DNA of 64,000 nt from Drechslerella dactyloides (Eukaryota; Ascomycota; Orbiliomycetes; Orbiliales; Orbiliaceae): contig JAGTWJ010000003.1 in assembly GCA_020064725.1 (NCBI GenBank), forward strand, positions 2,170,001 to 2,234,000, in the 5' to 3' direction. The translations under genes were made by a program, and so were the position numbers. Below, one piece after another: positions 44,600 to 56,100 of the stretch (position 1 is its first letter; every line of letters starts with the position of its first letter). The notes beneath the pieces are model-generated. The model was given only the letters and a program-made list of their open reading frames with translations, was not told the DNA's origin and ran no database searches.

Positions 44600-47400
44600 G
44601 ATCGTTCATTGCACATTGCATTGACCGATGTGCGATTACAGATATGCGGTTCACGAATACACATTCGCTGGAGGATCAGGAGACGACCGCGGCGAATTGG
44701 ATGGGGTGAGAGGTAGTGCCGCCTCTGCAAGACACGAGACGGCAAGCTCGTGAGATTCCGTCTGTCGTCAGACGATAGTCCTCTAGAGGCGCATGGTACT
44801 CCTGCATGTCTAATTCTAGGGCATAGTATTTGACCTGCGATCCAGATCTATTAGGGCAATGGACATAGAATGTATCTTGTCGGAAGATAGTATATGGAGC
44901 AGAAAATTAGGTTGTTGCAGCGACCCTGAGCTGAACCCGCCAAGGTTGATTTGCAGCCATCCAAGGTATCATCGAAATATGCATTTCTGCTCCTGGAGAA
45001 GATCCGCTAACGTTGAGTCCACCGGCAGGCATGTGTAACTCTAGACGTTGGGAGCGGGGTTGTCTCGTAAATCAGTCTGCCGTCCTTTTACCGAGCGTCG
45101 TCCTCCGCAGTGGAATTAAGGAGTATGAATTTGATCATTGTTTTCTCGTGTAATTTATCACAGGAGAGCCCAAGGCCAGGCCCCAGTTTGAATTCCAGAA
45201 GGGCAAGAGAACGCCTGCTTGTGGCTTGGGTTTTCTGTCCACCTGCAAGCTCAAGGCGCCGAGGCGCTCTCCGACTGGAGTAATACAGCCGTGCATGTGT
45301 CGCGTTTAAGATTGAGAAGCTGCTTCAGGCTCATCTGTCTGGGGTGCGTGACGTATCCGCGAAGTGTTGCTCGGATCGCACGATGTCGATTGGCATACAG
45401 AAGCGGCCGTTTAGACCTTCACGCAATCGGATTGTTATGATGTCGATGAGGACAGTCCATGTTTATGCAATACTGTTGTCGGCCGTTTCTCTAATTTCTG
45501 AAAGGTGACCCTGCAGTGCTGCAAATAGAGAATGAGGCCTCAGAGTTGATTGGCACTGCCAACACCCCAATAACGACTTTTGTTTCAATTTTGGCCATTG
45601 AACCAAAACCTTTGCATATATTGATCTGCCAGACTCTAGAGCTCTACGCTCGGCAGGAGCCCTTCCGCAGGGGCAGGAGTCGGCTAACAGGTCTTGCCCA
45701 GGCGTTATATTTCTTTCGTAACCCACACTGGCGTTGTTTAACGTATAACGCGCCGGACATACGACTCCACTGACTTTCGTCTTTGCAGTCTTGCTTACGA
45801 GACCACAATTATGTGACGCTCCTCAATCTTTGTATTTTGATGAAGTCAGCGATCGATGAAATTTGCTATCCTTCAGTTGAAACAAATGTGTATGCACCAG
45901 AAGTTTTGGGGTTATCATAAAATCGTAGCTCCAAGAGAGGACACCTACACGTTGGCGTACACCGCATCCATGAATTCCCGACTTTGATCCACGTCCATGC
46001 TTTCTTGAAACGAGCTTCTTTGAGCCGGAGCTGGGTGATATCGAGAGCGAGGTCTAATTCTGTGGTCACCATATACTGACGGTGGCGTTGGAGCCGGTGA
46101 TGACTGTGGCAGAGCTGGACAGCAAGTTGGTCAGCGACATTATAATTGATTCTCCTAACGAAAGAAAACACACAACTAAGATCTAGCGGGTCCAAAATAA
46201 ATCAGGCAGGAACGATATAGACAAAACATACTAGAAAAGTCTTTGCACTAGAATTGAATGCACCATTGTGGTTAACCTCTTTCGCTTTGGTGTCAGTAGC
46301 ATGATGTTGCAAACGCTATACCCGTTGTCAGCATGCCTGAAATACATGGCCCTTGCATGGTAGCGGGATTCTTTCTTGTTTGGGAAAATCGTATTATAGA
46401 TTTTGGTCCACGCAGTCCGCTATCCAATGCCTCCTATCCAGAATTTTCGTGGCTGGCGCAGCAACTAGGATGCAACATATCCGTAGAACGCACCGATGTT
46501 CGTCATGTTGATCTAGCCAGTTTCTAGGATTTCTGTGTAAAGATATATCCGTGAATAGCTGTCTCGTAAACCAGGCTGTCGTACTGGTATTGGACTGAAT
46601 CCGATTGTGCAATTTACAGTGAGAATTATCTCGAAATTTCGTATTTTTTGGCATGTTCTTGGGGAATATATTCCGATAACGCCAGTTTTGACGTCATCTG
46701 GGATAGCCGAATCGCGATCATCGGAAAGCAGCTCGCGCAACTTAATGTGGATCCATCTGGAATGTTATTCATAACAAAGTCTCCGCGTAACGATCGTAAT
46801 GTATCGCGTTTTGGAGGCATAGTCCGGAGTGCCTTATATCTGTGACTTCAGATCCATATTCAATGTCTCAGAGATCGGATGGGCTTGAGGAAAGCTGAGT
46901 TGATCGGATTGATCCGGTCCCAGCATGAACCCTCATCGGAGGTTGTTTTGATATCGATTCAGAAGATATAGTAGAGCAGCTATAATAGTAGATGGTGGAA
47001 TTTTGCTGCTTTAGCTGTGCTCGAGGGAGTAGTACATATTGCGGACCCATCTGTGGTTAGACATTACGTTGATCGTTTGTATGTATCGATGATGGCCATT
47101 CATTTCCAGGCCATTGTCTGATATATATAAATACTCCAGCAGCAGACCACATAGTCTTGGGGCCAGACGCTAGCTTCTTTCTGGTCTGTCTGTGCCCACA
47201 ATTTCCCAGGACCATGGAGCTGGAGTCGACGGCTTTGTGAGGTTATGTTGTTTTGCAACTTTGTCGCTTAGAATGTGTAATGTAGGGACATAGTACGGCA
47301 ATCTGGTTTACAAGACAAAGATTGCCAGAGGGTGTCATTTTGGTGTTTTCCTGTGCTTGGAGGAGGATTACCGCCAGCCGGAGAGATCGACGAGCTTTTA
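44600..47400. other. Accessory tract with decayed reading frames and repeated motifs
   Basis: No intact gene. Minus-strand stretches such as QVKYYALELDMQEYHAPLED (about 44.78-44.86 kb) look like real protein but are bounded by stops and frame changes. Three copies of the ~20 bp motif lie here (45063, 46562 and, inverted, 47296). Sequence is AT-richer than the 1-20 kb part. Confidence 0.4.
45063..45082 (+). repeat. Dispersed ~20 bp motif, copy 2
   Basis: TCTCGTAAATCAGTCTGCCG, close to the consensus TCTCGTAAAYCAGACTGCCG. Other copies: 40362-40377, 46562-46581, 47411-47430 and 48393-48410 on +, and 47296-47315 and 51319-51336 on minus. On the opposite strand it reads as protein Y/D-G-S-L-V-Y-E-T, so it may mark paralogous coding fragments. 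Confidence 0.6.
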
Positions 47401-48440
47401 GAACCCCCAAAATCGTAAACCAGACTGCCGTCCGATTTCTGGCGCCGCGGTAGAAGCCAACTTTGTTATTAGTTTGCGTTCTGAAGTCCTAGCGACTTCA
47501 GATATCTGAAGTGCCTTGTTATATGGTATAGTTTCAGATGTTGCGAACACTGTGGGATTGCGCCAGTCCAAATATTCGTAATCGTCCGGGTAGAACGTCA
47601 GCAAAAGCATATTAATATCGACTTCGGAAGTAAGGTTGTCGATTAGCTTGTTCCGTCTTCCATTTATAAATTTCGGAACGGAACTCGATTATGAGCCTGT
47701 CCGCTGCCAGACTCCTAGTTGTTCTGCAGGTACTCGATGCCGAGACTACGAGATTCGGCTACGAGTAGCTGCAGAATTTCGCCGGTGGCGGATATTATTT
47801 GTCTTTGTATATCGGGACGTAGTGAATGTCAAGTTCGTAGCTTGTTTGTCGATGGTCTGAAAAATAGGACGGGCTTGTTGGAAAAAATCTGTCAGATATT
47901 GTTGGAACGGGTGAAATTGGGTGAAATCTGTCTGGCAGGAAGGATCTTTCTCAATTGCCGCGCCAGCGACGAAACGGTTTGCCGAAGCAGCAAAGGCTAT
48001 CTACTGTTGTCTTCAATAGCGAGACTTTTGCAATCTTCTGAAGTGCACATTGCATCGCTGTACCTTGCGACCCTAGGCTATTGACGAGGCCTAACTTGTC
48101 CATTTTATTAAACATTTTTTGGACGTATAGGTGCATGTCTGCCAGGACCTCGGTGCAAGTGTTGTTGTCATCTCTTATGATGGACGGCTTGTAGTGGGAG
48201 GAGTAGCTACTGGTACTCGCGGGCTTCCGGGGAAGGTTTCATGGGCGATTCGCGGCTGCCACTGGTGAAACGGCGCCAGCCTGTGTCGGACGACAGAAGA
48301 ATTATAAAGACTGATAAGAAGATCTGAAATTGATCTCACGGAGCTCTTCCATTGAGTTTTAATTCTGGTCATGGCCCCGAGACTAATTCTGGTCTCGTAA
48401 ATCAGACCGTACGAAGATTTATACTAAGGGACCAATCGTA
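47401..48440 (-). pseudogene. Broken gene fragments of a repeated family (copy 2)
   Basis: From the motif copy at 48393-48410 the minus strand stays open for about 78 codons (YGLIYETRISLGAMTRIKTQ, then ISDLLISLYNSSVV) before a stop at ~48178. Another frame gives VLADMHLYVQKMFNKMDKLG, and a third YSDAMCTSEDCKSLAIED at ~48010-48062. The order motif, then Cys segment, resembles the copy at 45.1-44.3 kb. It is interpreted as a decayed paralogue; function unknown. Confidence 0.4.
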
Positions 48441-48479
48441 AGTACCCGGGTCCGCTGCCAAGTATTGTTCCTGGCGCAT

Positions 48480-48722
48480 TTATCGACTCGAGAGGGTCAT
48501 GGCATCAGTCGTGACGGGTCGCCCTACTCGGCTGTTCGCAGACTGCCCGCTCCTGGAAGGGGCCTTCCAAAAGCTTATCTCCTCCATACAAGAGTCGCAT
48601 CGAAGGCCTGGCACCTCGATATATCCCACTTCTGTCTTCTTGGTGGGTGCACCGGCTTCAAGAGCCACTTCTACTGGGGCAACAATGTGGCCGCATAGAA
48701 GATATTTGATGAAAGTAAGCAT
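48480..48722 (-). CDS. Small CGH/CxxC protein
   Basis: An 80 aa ORF starting MLTFIKYLLCGHIVAPVEVA, with a later pair LRCDSCMEE. An in-frame upstream ATG at 48791 would give 103 aa. A short aromatic segment, a CGH motif and a downstream CxxC pair is a pattern seen in small fungal proteins, possibly metal-binding. Similar layouts occur at 49269-49448, 56655-57068 and 63338-63565. No domain name can be given. Confidence 0.4.
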   Translation of the reverse strand: MLTFIKYLLCGHIVAPVEVALEAGAPTKKTEVGYIEVPGLRCDSCMEEISFWKAPSRSGQSANSRVGRPVTTDAMTLSSR

Positions 48723-48799
48723 TTTGTGTGTTCTGGGGTTGTGCGCCGTTTGATAGGAATTTTGATTTGAATAAGTAGATGTTGTTATCACAAGAGGCT

Positions 48800-49268
48800 T
48801 TTGTGCTGTCGAATTGAAGACGACTGAATGATGCTGAATGAATATGGCTGTTCCTTTGCCGAGTCAGGCGGGTTTATATAGACTGGAGGGCACATCTTGA
48901 GGTCGATCAAGAATATCATGACCATGATGCTGATGTCGCATGCCAGGTCGCTCTCCGATTCGAGCTTGCGGTTGGGTTTGTCGAGTTATATTTAATGTCT
49001 GGTATGGGTTCGCGAAGGGCTTTAGACCCTCGCGTGAACTCAAGTTCGCGTGTACGTATATCGCTGACCTCACGTTTGAGGAGCCTTTTGTGGGATATCG
49101 ATATTCTAAATGAGAGCTCGCGTTAGCATGTGTTTCTGAAGTATCAACCACGTTTCGCACCGCGATCTAGGAATTTAAAACAAGCGAGAGCTTTTGAAAG
49201 TATCACTTACAGCATTCCAGCCATCTGGCTGGCCAACTTGGCTAATATATTTCTCAGGTGGCGGAACA
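48800..49268. other. Spacer
   Basis: No supported gene. It holds imperfect inverted GGGTTCGCGAAGG/CCTCGCGTGAACTC-like segments around 49005-49045. Confidence 0.4.
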
Positions 49269-49448
49269 CTAAGGTTTCCACCGCGGAGGATCCGTTTCTT
49301 TACATTGCGGGCGAGGGCAGGCGTATGCCCAGTAGAGACTGACGGGCTTGATGTTGTCTGCAGCGCACGAACCGCTGTCACAGAACTTGATGCTGTTACT
49401 GACGATCTCGCAGCCGCAAGTGTGGTGATTTGTCTCTTGTTCGCACAT
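49269..49448 (-). CDS. Small Cys-rich protein, 59 aa
   Basis: The ATG at 49448 gives MCEQETNHHTCGCEIVSNSI, followed by CDSGSC and CPRPQC, seven cysteines in all. Starting with MC, then a CGC, then spaced Cys pairs is a common layout of small cytoplasmic fungal proteins of unknown role. A donor-like TGTAAAG just after CPRPQC suggests the true last exon could lie further left, so the C-terminus is uncertain. Confidence 0.45.
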   Translation of the reverse strand: MCEQETNHHTCGCEIVSNSIKFCDSGSCAADNIKPVSLYWAYACPRPQCKETDPPRWKP

Positions 49449-49730
49449 AGCGTCGGAAGGACGAGATCCTTGGAGGATATGGGGGCTTGGAGAGCTTTGT
49501 ACACAGCGGGAGATCAAGGGGGAAAACTTCAGCAACTATATGCAGTCGGAAGTCTGCACAGCTTGGGAAACTGATACTGGATGACAAATCGGCTAGCGAG
49601 TATTCACAATAATTTTAAGTTCGGGAGCTCTACGAAGTAAGGATTGTCGGAGACTGGGCTCTGCTTTGCCGCCAACGTTAATCCTAATTGCCGTGCAGCC
49701 AGCTCGATGATCGGAACAAACATTACAGAT

Positions 49731-50342
49731 CTAATCTTCTTCGTCCCGAAGCATCCTTGAAGACTTTCCAGCCCGTCGCTGCTTGTGACCATCTGATTTT
49801 CTCTGACTCTTGTCTATATCTCGGTGGAAGACCTCAATATCAATGTCGGCCGGCCACCGTAGTCTTGCGAGCTCCTCCACCATACTCGCGCTCCGGTGAC
49901 GTCCGCGATGACAAAAGCAATTGACGGTTAATTTCCGGTCGTCCGCAAGCCTCGCCTCTCGCTCAGCTGATTCACCAACATTCAGGGAATATTCTTTGTC
50001 CACAGCATCGTTCCGCGCTGATTCTGGTTCCGCATAATCTGAGCCGTGCAATTGTTGGAAATGTTGTGTTGCACCTGACGTCTCGTCGTTTGTGGCAGCG
50101 GCTTATGCTTGCAGCTGTCCAACTTCGCGTAAGATGTCGGCGTGGATTGTATCCAACAGCTGCATAAACTGTTCGTCGTTGGTGAGGTGATTTCGTAGTT
50201 TCTTTGACCTCCCGTCCAACGTATCTCGGAGTTGCTTGGGCGGATTTGGGATCTTGCGAAGGTCGTAGCGCAGTGTTGCGGGTGGTTGGAGGGGTCCGTA
50301 GTGGGCACCTGAGGATGAGATTACAACTGTAACCGCGACCAT
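49731..50342 (-). pseudogene. RapZ C-terminal-like gene interrupted by an in-frame TAA
   Basis: One frame runs from ATG 50342 to a stop at 49731 (203 codons) broken only by TAA at 50103-50105. The N-terminal half (HYGPLQPPATLRYDLRKIPN, PPKQLRDTLDGRSKKLRNHL) and the C-terminal half (LTVNCFCHRGRHRSASMVEE, ELARLRWPADIDIEVFHRDI) match two conserved blocks of the RapZ C-terminal family: D-R-x-x-x-NPP and G-x-H/R-H-R-S...HRD. Bacterial RapZ binds a small RNA and glucosamine-6-phosphate; the role of fungal members is unknown. The stop reads GCA-TAA; CAA to TAA is a CpA-to-TpA change, the kind made by repeat-induced point mutation. No intron with acceptable signals removes it in frame. Confidence 0.6.
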
Positions 50343-51447
50343 CGTGTGATCAAAGCTATAATCTCGAGGGACGGAGAAATTTTCCAGAAGTCTGTCAACT
50401 GGCAGTTTCCGTCCCCTGAGAGCCGTAAGTTGTGAGGCACTGCAGCAATAGCTGTCGGATCACTGTGACTCCTAATCTCAGGCGAAGTTGTATTTCCAAC
50501 AAGCAACACTTTTACCAGACCAATTTATCGCCTTTACTGTTTGGAGCCGGCGTCGAGTGATGTCAGTGGGCATCCATCGGTGGGTTACAACTTATTCTTT
50601 TATGACGCCAGGTCCGCTGTGTAGTTTCTCGATATGTCACGATCATGCGGGATAAGCAACACCTCAACCTTGCCAGCACAACAGTTAACAGTTGGCCTGT
50701 ACAGCTGTCGCCGACTCAAGATCAACGTCAATTTCGATGCTCGAGTCTGAATAGTGATCAAGTCTATTCCAGCCCCGTTCCCGAACCTGGAATCCGCGGT
50801 TGTGGCACATGCGGTTGGCCTGTCAGTCTGGACGATGCATTGACAACCGAGCTAGCGCATAGATGACATGAGATTGCAGCAACGGGCGTGTAGACTGTTC
50901 TTGTTGCGGCAAATACAACGGGACGGGCATGCATAATGTCGATTGAGCTGTGCCACGCCTAATCCAAATATTATGGAGCCAACTTAGATACACTGCAGCG
51001 AAATGAATACGAACATAACTAAGGTCCATGGCCAAGCAGTCCAGAATTGTCGCTGCATGTGATGCTTTTTTTACTTGAGTTATTAATTGGAATTTTGCCA
51101 AAGTTTTCTCAGTAGGTTCGAATCGCCCACAACAAGTTATGTAATATTTTCACATCGATATTAAGATCAATCGATTACGAGATCCATTCTAACATCGTTA
51201 CGCGGAAGAAGTTCCGCATTTCGAGTCATTGACGAAATCCGCATAGATCAATCGATGGCCGATATTGGCTAATAGAAGAGAAAGAAATGTCATGACATCA
51301 TACAACTGATCCCTGATCGGGCAGTCTGGTTTAGGAACCATTCCGTCTCCGTTCTGACTCGCTTCAGCACCCCCCCAGTGTCGACGAGCTCTTCCCCCAC
51401 CAACAACTACCTGGCTCCAGACCATGCGCATGGGCAGACTCACACTC
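50343..51447. other. Spacer next to the FAD-oxidase gene
   Basis: No supported gene over 1.1 kb. ORFs are short and overlapping. An inverted copy of the dispersed motif lies at 51319-51336. AT-rich around 51070-51190. Confidence 0.45.
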
Positions 51448-53106
51448 TTAGTATGCGCCCAGAAGCGCAGTCCAGTAGTTTTCGGGATCGTACTTCGCCT
51501 TGACCGCCTTCAACTTCTCGATCCTTTCCGGTTTACCGTAGAGAGATTCAAGAGGCTCGTTGAGCCCTGCGAAGGCTGGGTACACGCGGTTTCGGCCGTC
51601 CGGATGGCTGCACTTCTGGCTCCAGAGCTCGCGCACGCTGTTGGCCCATGAGATGGCCTTGATATCGAACGTCTCCTTTTCGTACCACGGCACAACGATG
51701 CTGCATGTATTCGTACTCAGTTAGCCTCTGACCTTCACCTTCCACATACCAAAGGGGAGTTTGTGTCGGCAAGTGGGGGTGATCTGGTGTATGAGTACTT
51801 ACACTTCGAATTTTATGTCACGGTTGGCGTAGAGAGTCGCATCTGGCGCGACAGACAGCACCTTCGTCTTCGGATACGCTTCCACGAGCACGATCGATCG
51901 CCCGGCCTCCGGATTCTCCTTCACAAACTTCACGTACATGTCCCAAGTCTGCCTCCACGCCGCGGGATCCAGCTTCTCGATACCCATTCCGATACCAGGC
52001 TTACGTTGGCCCTTATCGCCAAATGGGTCGTTGCAGTCGTTCAACTTGTCCGAGGGCATCATGCCCATCTGCACAATCTCAGGCTCCAAGTCGAGGAGAT
52101 TCTTCCAAGCCTTCCGCCCTTCCTCCTCGGTGCCATAGTACCACGGCGCAACCATGATCGCAGGCTGGAAGTTCGTCGGGGGCGCGCACATGTAGAGGAA
52201 GCCGACCGCCATGTTCTCGTCGAGCGGCGTCTCGGCGATGACTTGGATCAGCTTCTCGAGCTTCGAGTCGTCGGTGAAGAAGACGACGCCGGCCCAGGAC
52301 ATGCCGTTGTTGACCTGCGGGTGGGTTTTCACGGTGGCCTGCGTGACGATGCCGAGGGCGGCGCCGGCGCCACGTATCGCCCACCAGAGGTCTTCGACGC
52401 ATGATTCGGTGACGTTTTTGTGCAGCTTGCCGGTGGCGTCGACAATGTTGACGGAGAGGAGGTTGTCGATTCCGAGGCCGAGTCTGCCGATGTTGCGGCC
52501 TATGCCACCGTGGAGGAGCGAGCCGACGGCGCCGACAGAGTTGCAGACACCGGTAGCTAGGAGCGATTAAAATGTTATGAGAATCGAGTCGGATTGTAGA
52601 TTCGAATGAATGGGCTGGGTAGGATGGCGGCTTATTAGCAGTACGTACCGACGTCGACTCCCTTCGCGGAGGTAGCATTGATCAATTCTCCGACGAGGGT
52701 ACCGCCTCCCATTGTCGCGGATTTGAGATCTTCGGCGACGGTAACGGTATTGAGCTCCCGCAACGAGATGATGATATCGATGTCGCCGCTGTTTTTGATT
52801 CGCCAGCTGTGTCCGCCGCTTTGAGCGAGGCACTTCAATCCTTTCTCCCGGCAGTATTTAACCTACAGAATAGTGCACCCGTTAACACATCCGTTGCCGG
52901 AGATATAGATATATGGAACCGGAATGGAGTGAAAGCGGACGTACTGTTTCTGCGACATCCTCTTCGGTGCGAGGGTATACCATCGCGTAGGGCGCTGCAG
53001 CGCAATACTCATCCCACGCTTTTGGTATCTCATCTTTGCCGATGATTTTCACGTCCGCCGACAGACGCGGCTTTAGTCCGGTGGAGAAGGCGTTCAAGTC
53101 GGCCAT
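51448..53106 (-). CDS. FAD-linked (PCMH/BBE-type) oxidoreductase
   Basis: Exons 52945-53106, 52649-52862, 51803-52556 and 51448-51700 encode 460 aa, typical for the family. Junctions: AACA|gtacgt to ctgtag|GTTAAA, GTCG|gtacgt to cctag|CTACC, AAGT|gtaagt to atgcag|CATCG; all keep frame. The PCMH FAD-binding domain has YPRTEEDVAETVKYC, SGGHSW with His72, and ATGVCNSVGAVGSLLHGG with Cys130. His plus Cys fits bicovalent flavin attachment, known in berberine-bridge and gluco-oligosaccharide oxidases. The C-terminal BBE segment ends KAKYDPENYWTALLGAY, with the usual YDPxNxF/W motif. These enzymes oxidise alcohols, sugars or natural products with oxygen. No secretion signal is evident, so it may act inside the cell. 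ATG 53106 is the only good start (GACACTATGGCC). No biosynthetic cluster partners are seen nearby. Confidence 0.93.
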
Positions 53107-56100
53107 AGTGTCGATTCCGATGAATTGAGAGATCAATTGGTTATAATTATCGTTATTGTACGAAGAAGAAGCTGAATGTTGGCGAGCTGGAGATCGTTAT
53201 CTGCTGTATTCTGATAAAGCCTCGAAGGGAAGGCTAAGACCGTTTCTTTTATAGCCACGACCGTCGCGACGTCAATTAGGTTCAATGCAGAAGATTCAAG
53301 CTTTTGTGCAACGATCAAGCAATCAGCCTCCACATCAATCGCAAACACGGACTTTGATGACAAGCTGAATGCAACTGGCTGACCCCGCAGATATCTACTT
53401 AAGTACTTATCTATCTATCAATCCAGCTAGCCAGCACTTCTATCACACACGAAACCTGCTTCAGCTTGCACTTCACGGCGAGTAGCCGTCCCGATTCGGC
53501 CATGAACCCTGGCCTGACTCGTCCGCTTACGGCTGACCAGCAGCCACCTTTTGCAAAATAGGTAAATGCGGGGAATCAAAGCTGGGCTACGACTCGACCG
53601 CCGCTCGGAAGAAGATGCTAACCTCGTCCATTCTGGTGTGTCGTTGATGGAAGTTACCGCATCAAGCGCAGAGCCAAGGAGCTAGAGACAGGGCTGTTGT
53701 AAGGCTGTCGTACGGATTTGGACAGCTGCGTTACACAGGAGGTTGGCGGCGTTGGCAATTGGCTACCCGAGACTCCACAGCGGGATACGCCCAGCCCCAG
53801 CTGATCGATTGGGGGATGTGTATGCATGATCTGTAGATTTTGGAGAAAAGATTCCGTTGACAGTACACGTCACTGAGATAAATGTTAATGTGGAGAGGTG
53901 GGACAGTCGGGAAGCTTGTGAGACCAATCAAGGCTGCATCGTGTGAAACGTGTTGGATTTTGCAAACAACGCACCGCACCGTGCACCTCGACAACCTGAA
54001 AGTGGTATCATTCAGTCAAGGCTGCTCATGCAGGTGAGATCTAAAATATCTGCAAACAGCTGACAGGCAGAATATCTCAACCGGTCAAGCAAACTTCTTC
54101 GAATTCACGCATCAGTCTTCCGAAGTGGAGAATAGGATTCTTAGTCAGAGAACGGCTGGACTCAACTTAGAATTCGATAGTCTTCCAACCTCAGCCCTGG
54201 ATGGCGCCGCCAAGACACGCCTGGGCGCCAGAAACGCAAGACTCCCAATCGAGCGAACGGAATATCCCATCAGAACGGGTACTTATATAAGAGTTGATCC
54301 AGCACTACGACCCGTGATCTGCGAAACTATGCACACCTGGTTTACTTGAGCATGAGACTTAGCTTTGGCTTTCACCTGTAGACGCAGGATCGATCCTGCA
54401 TTGGCGGTATTGGCGCCCTAACGAGCAGTACTGGCCGCAGCTCGCCAACGTTTCAACATCACTGATCCCACCAACAGTTCGTGAATACTGCGAAGCGGCA
54501 ACGGCTTGGTATCTCTCGTCGACGCCATATAACGTTATTTGGGAGTGGTTTCTGTGGTCACAGTACTTGTGGGAACCTTCGATTTTTCACTGGTGAGAGT
54601 TGCTTAGGATTCGGTGTGAGATGTTAACTTGCCAGGCGACGGCGAAGATATGATGAGTTTACATGCGTATACCTGCTACGTTCCGTATCTTGCTTGCTGT
54701 ATGTATGGTCATCGAAGCCAGTATTGTCTGCAATTGCCTGAGATTCTGGGGCGGTGTGCCCGTCGTGAATACAATTACATGTTAGGATTCACTTGGCTGG
54801 CGCCGTTGTAGAGTAATCGGATTCACCGATATGCTTGTAGAAGCGGATAGCGATAGCGTCGATCCGGTATGTAAGGATCCGGGCTATGATACTAAAGATG
54901 GACTCATCCCGCATGCTCATATGCACATTGACGGGATTCCAGTTGATCCCAGCCGATACAGACTGATAGCGCGCTAGTACGGAGAATAGTCGATGGCTCG
55001 GCTTCACGGGGTTGCAGGCAGCTGCGCAGCAGACGACTGAATTTGGACTATAGCTACTAACGACGCAAAAATACAGACGAGAAGCTTGAGGTGATACGAG
55101 TAGCTGATTGCTGTATTAGTAATTATAGTAAATTAAGTATTGGCGTGATTGCTGACGCTACACGTGTTTCCCGATCATTTGTAGCAAGCATTTTTTTCAA
55201 TCGGCCAACTGGAATGTATTAAGGTATTTAATATTTGTGTGTACCTTGTTTAAGACTACTAAGCTTGTGGACTCCTGTAGCACCTATAAAGATTCTCATT
55301 TGTAGATCCCAAGTGCCGTATATTAAGACTGGTTACGTGATACATCTACCTAATCGCCCAATTCACGCCCAACAAGTTGGTATTTTATTACTTCTAAGGC
55401 AGCATTAATTGTGCATGTCAAATACCAGACCTATACTAGGATCCATTCATAGCTAAAAAGATTTAAAATACGACGAATTAGTAACTTAAATATAGCTTAC
55501 GGAACTGCTGTTCCCGGCTGTATAAGCTAAGCTCAAGCTTCCAAGAGCGGACAATCGAAATCCCGTCAAGGCGACAGGGTGCGCCTGTCAACACGAGACC
55601 GAACCCGAACAAAGGAGGTCCTACGCGATAACGAGGGACGTCGGGAGACAAGCACCGCACCGCTGTCTCTCAAGCCTCGCGAGCTCGTACCTGTCTGCAT
55701 CGACCCGAAAATAATACAATAGATAAGACAATATAGCATAGCATTTATCAGTCGGTTCCATACGCTGTTTGTGTGCGACTGCGAACTGTCTGAATTGACG
55801 ACAGTATTAGCGAGGATGCAGCACTGGCAGCTAAGCCCCCGGCTGTGTGTTGAGCGCACCGAGTTGCTTCCTTTAGCGGGAGTTTGGACGGAAGCGGCCG
55901 CGGCGGCGAATGTGATTTGTATGTATGTGTAACTGTACAGCCGTCGCTACCCACCTGCCCGCCCGGGCTGGGCATCGCTTGCATGCTATACTTGGAGCGC
56001 ATGCGTGGTGTGTCTCTTAGCTTGGAGAGTGGGAAAAAAATGGGGGAGGAATAGTTGGGCTATCGACACAGCCGCTGTGACGCAAAGCAGGGCTTAAATC

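Noticed and set aside
39885..51447. Search for an intact transposon, CRISPR-like array or terminal inverted repeats
   Set aside because: No transposase, reverse transcriptase or integrase motifs and no long terminal repeats recognised; the repeated ~20 bp motif is irregularly spaced and on both strands.
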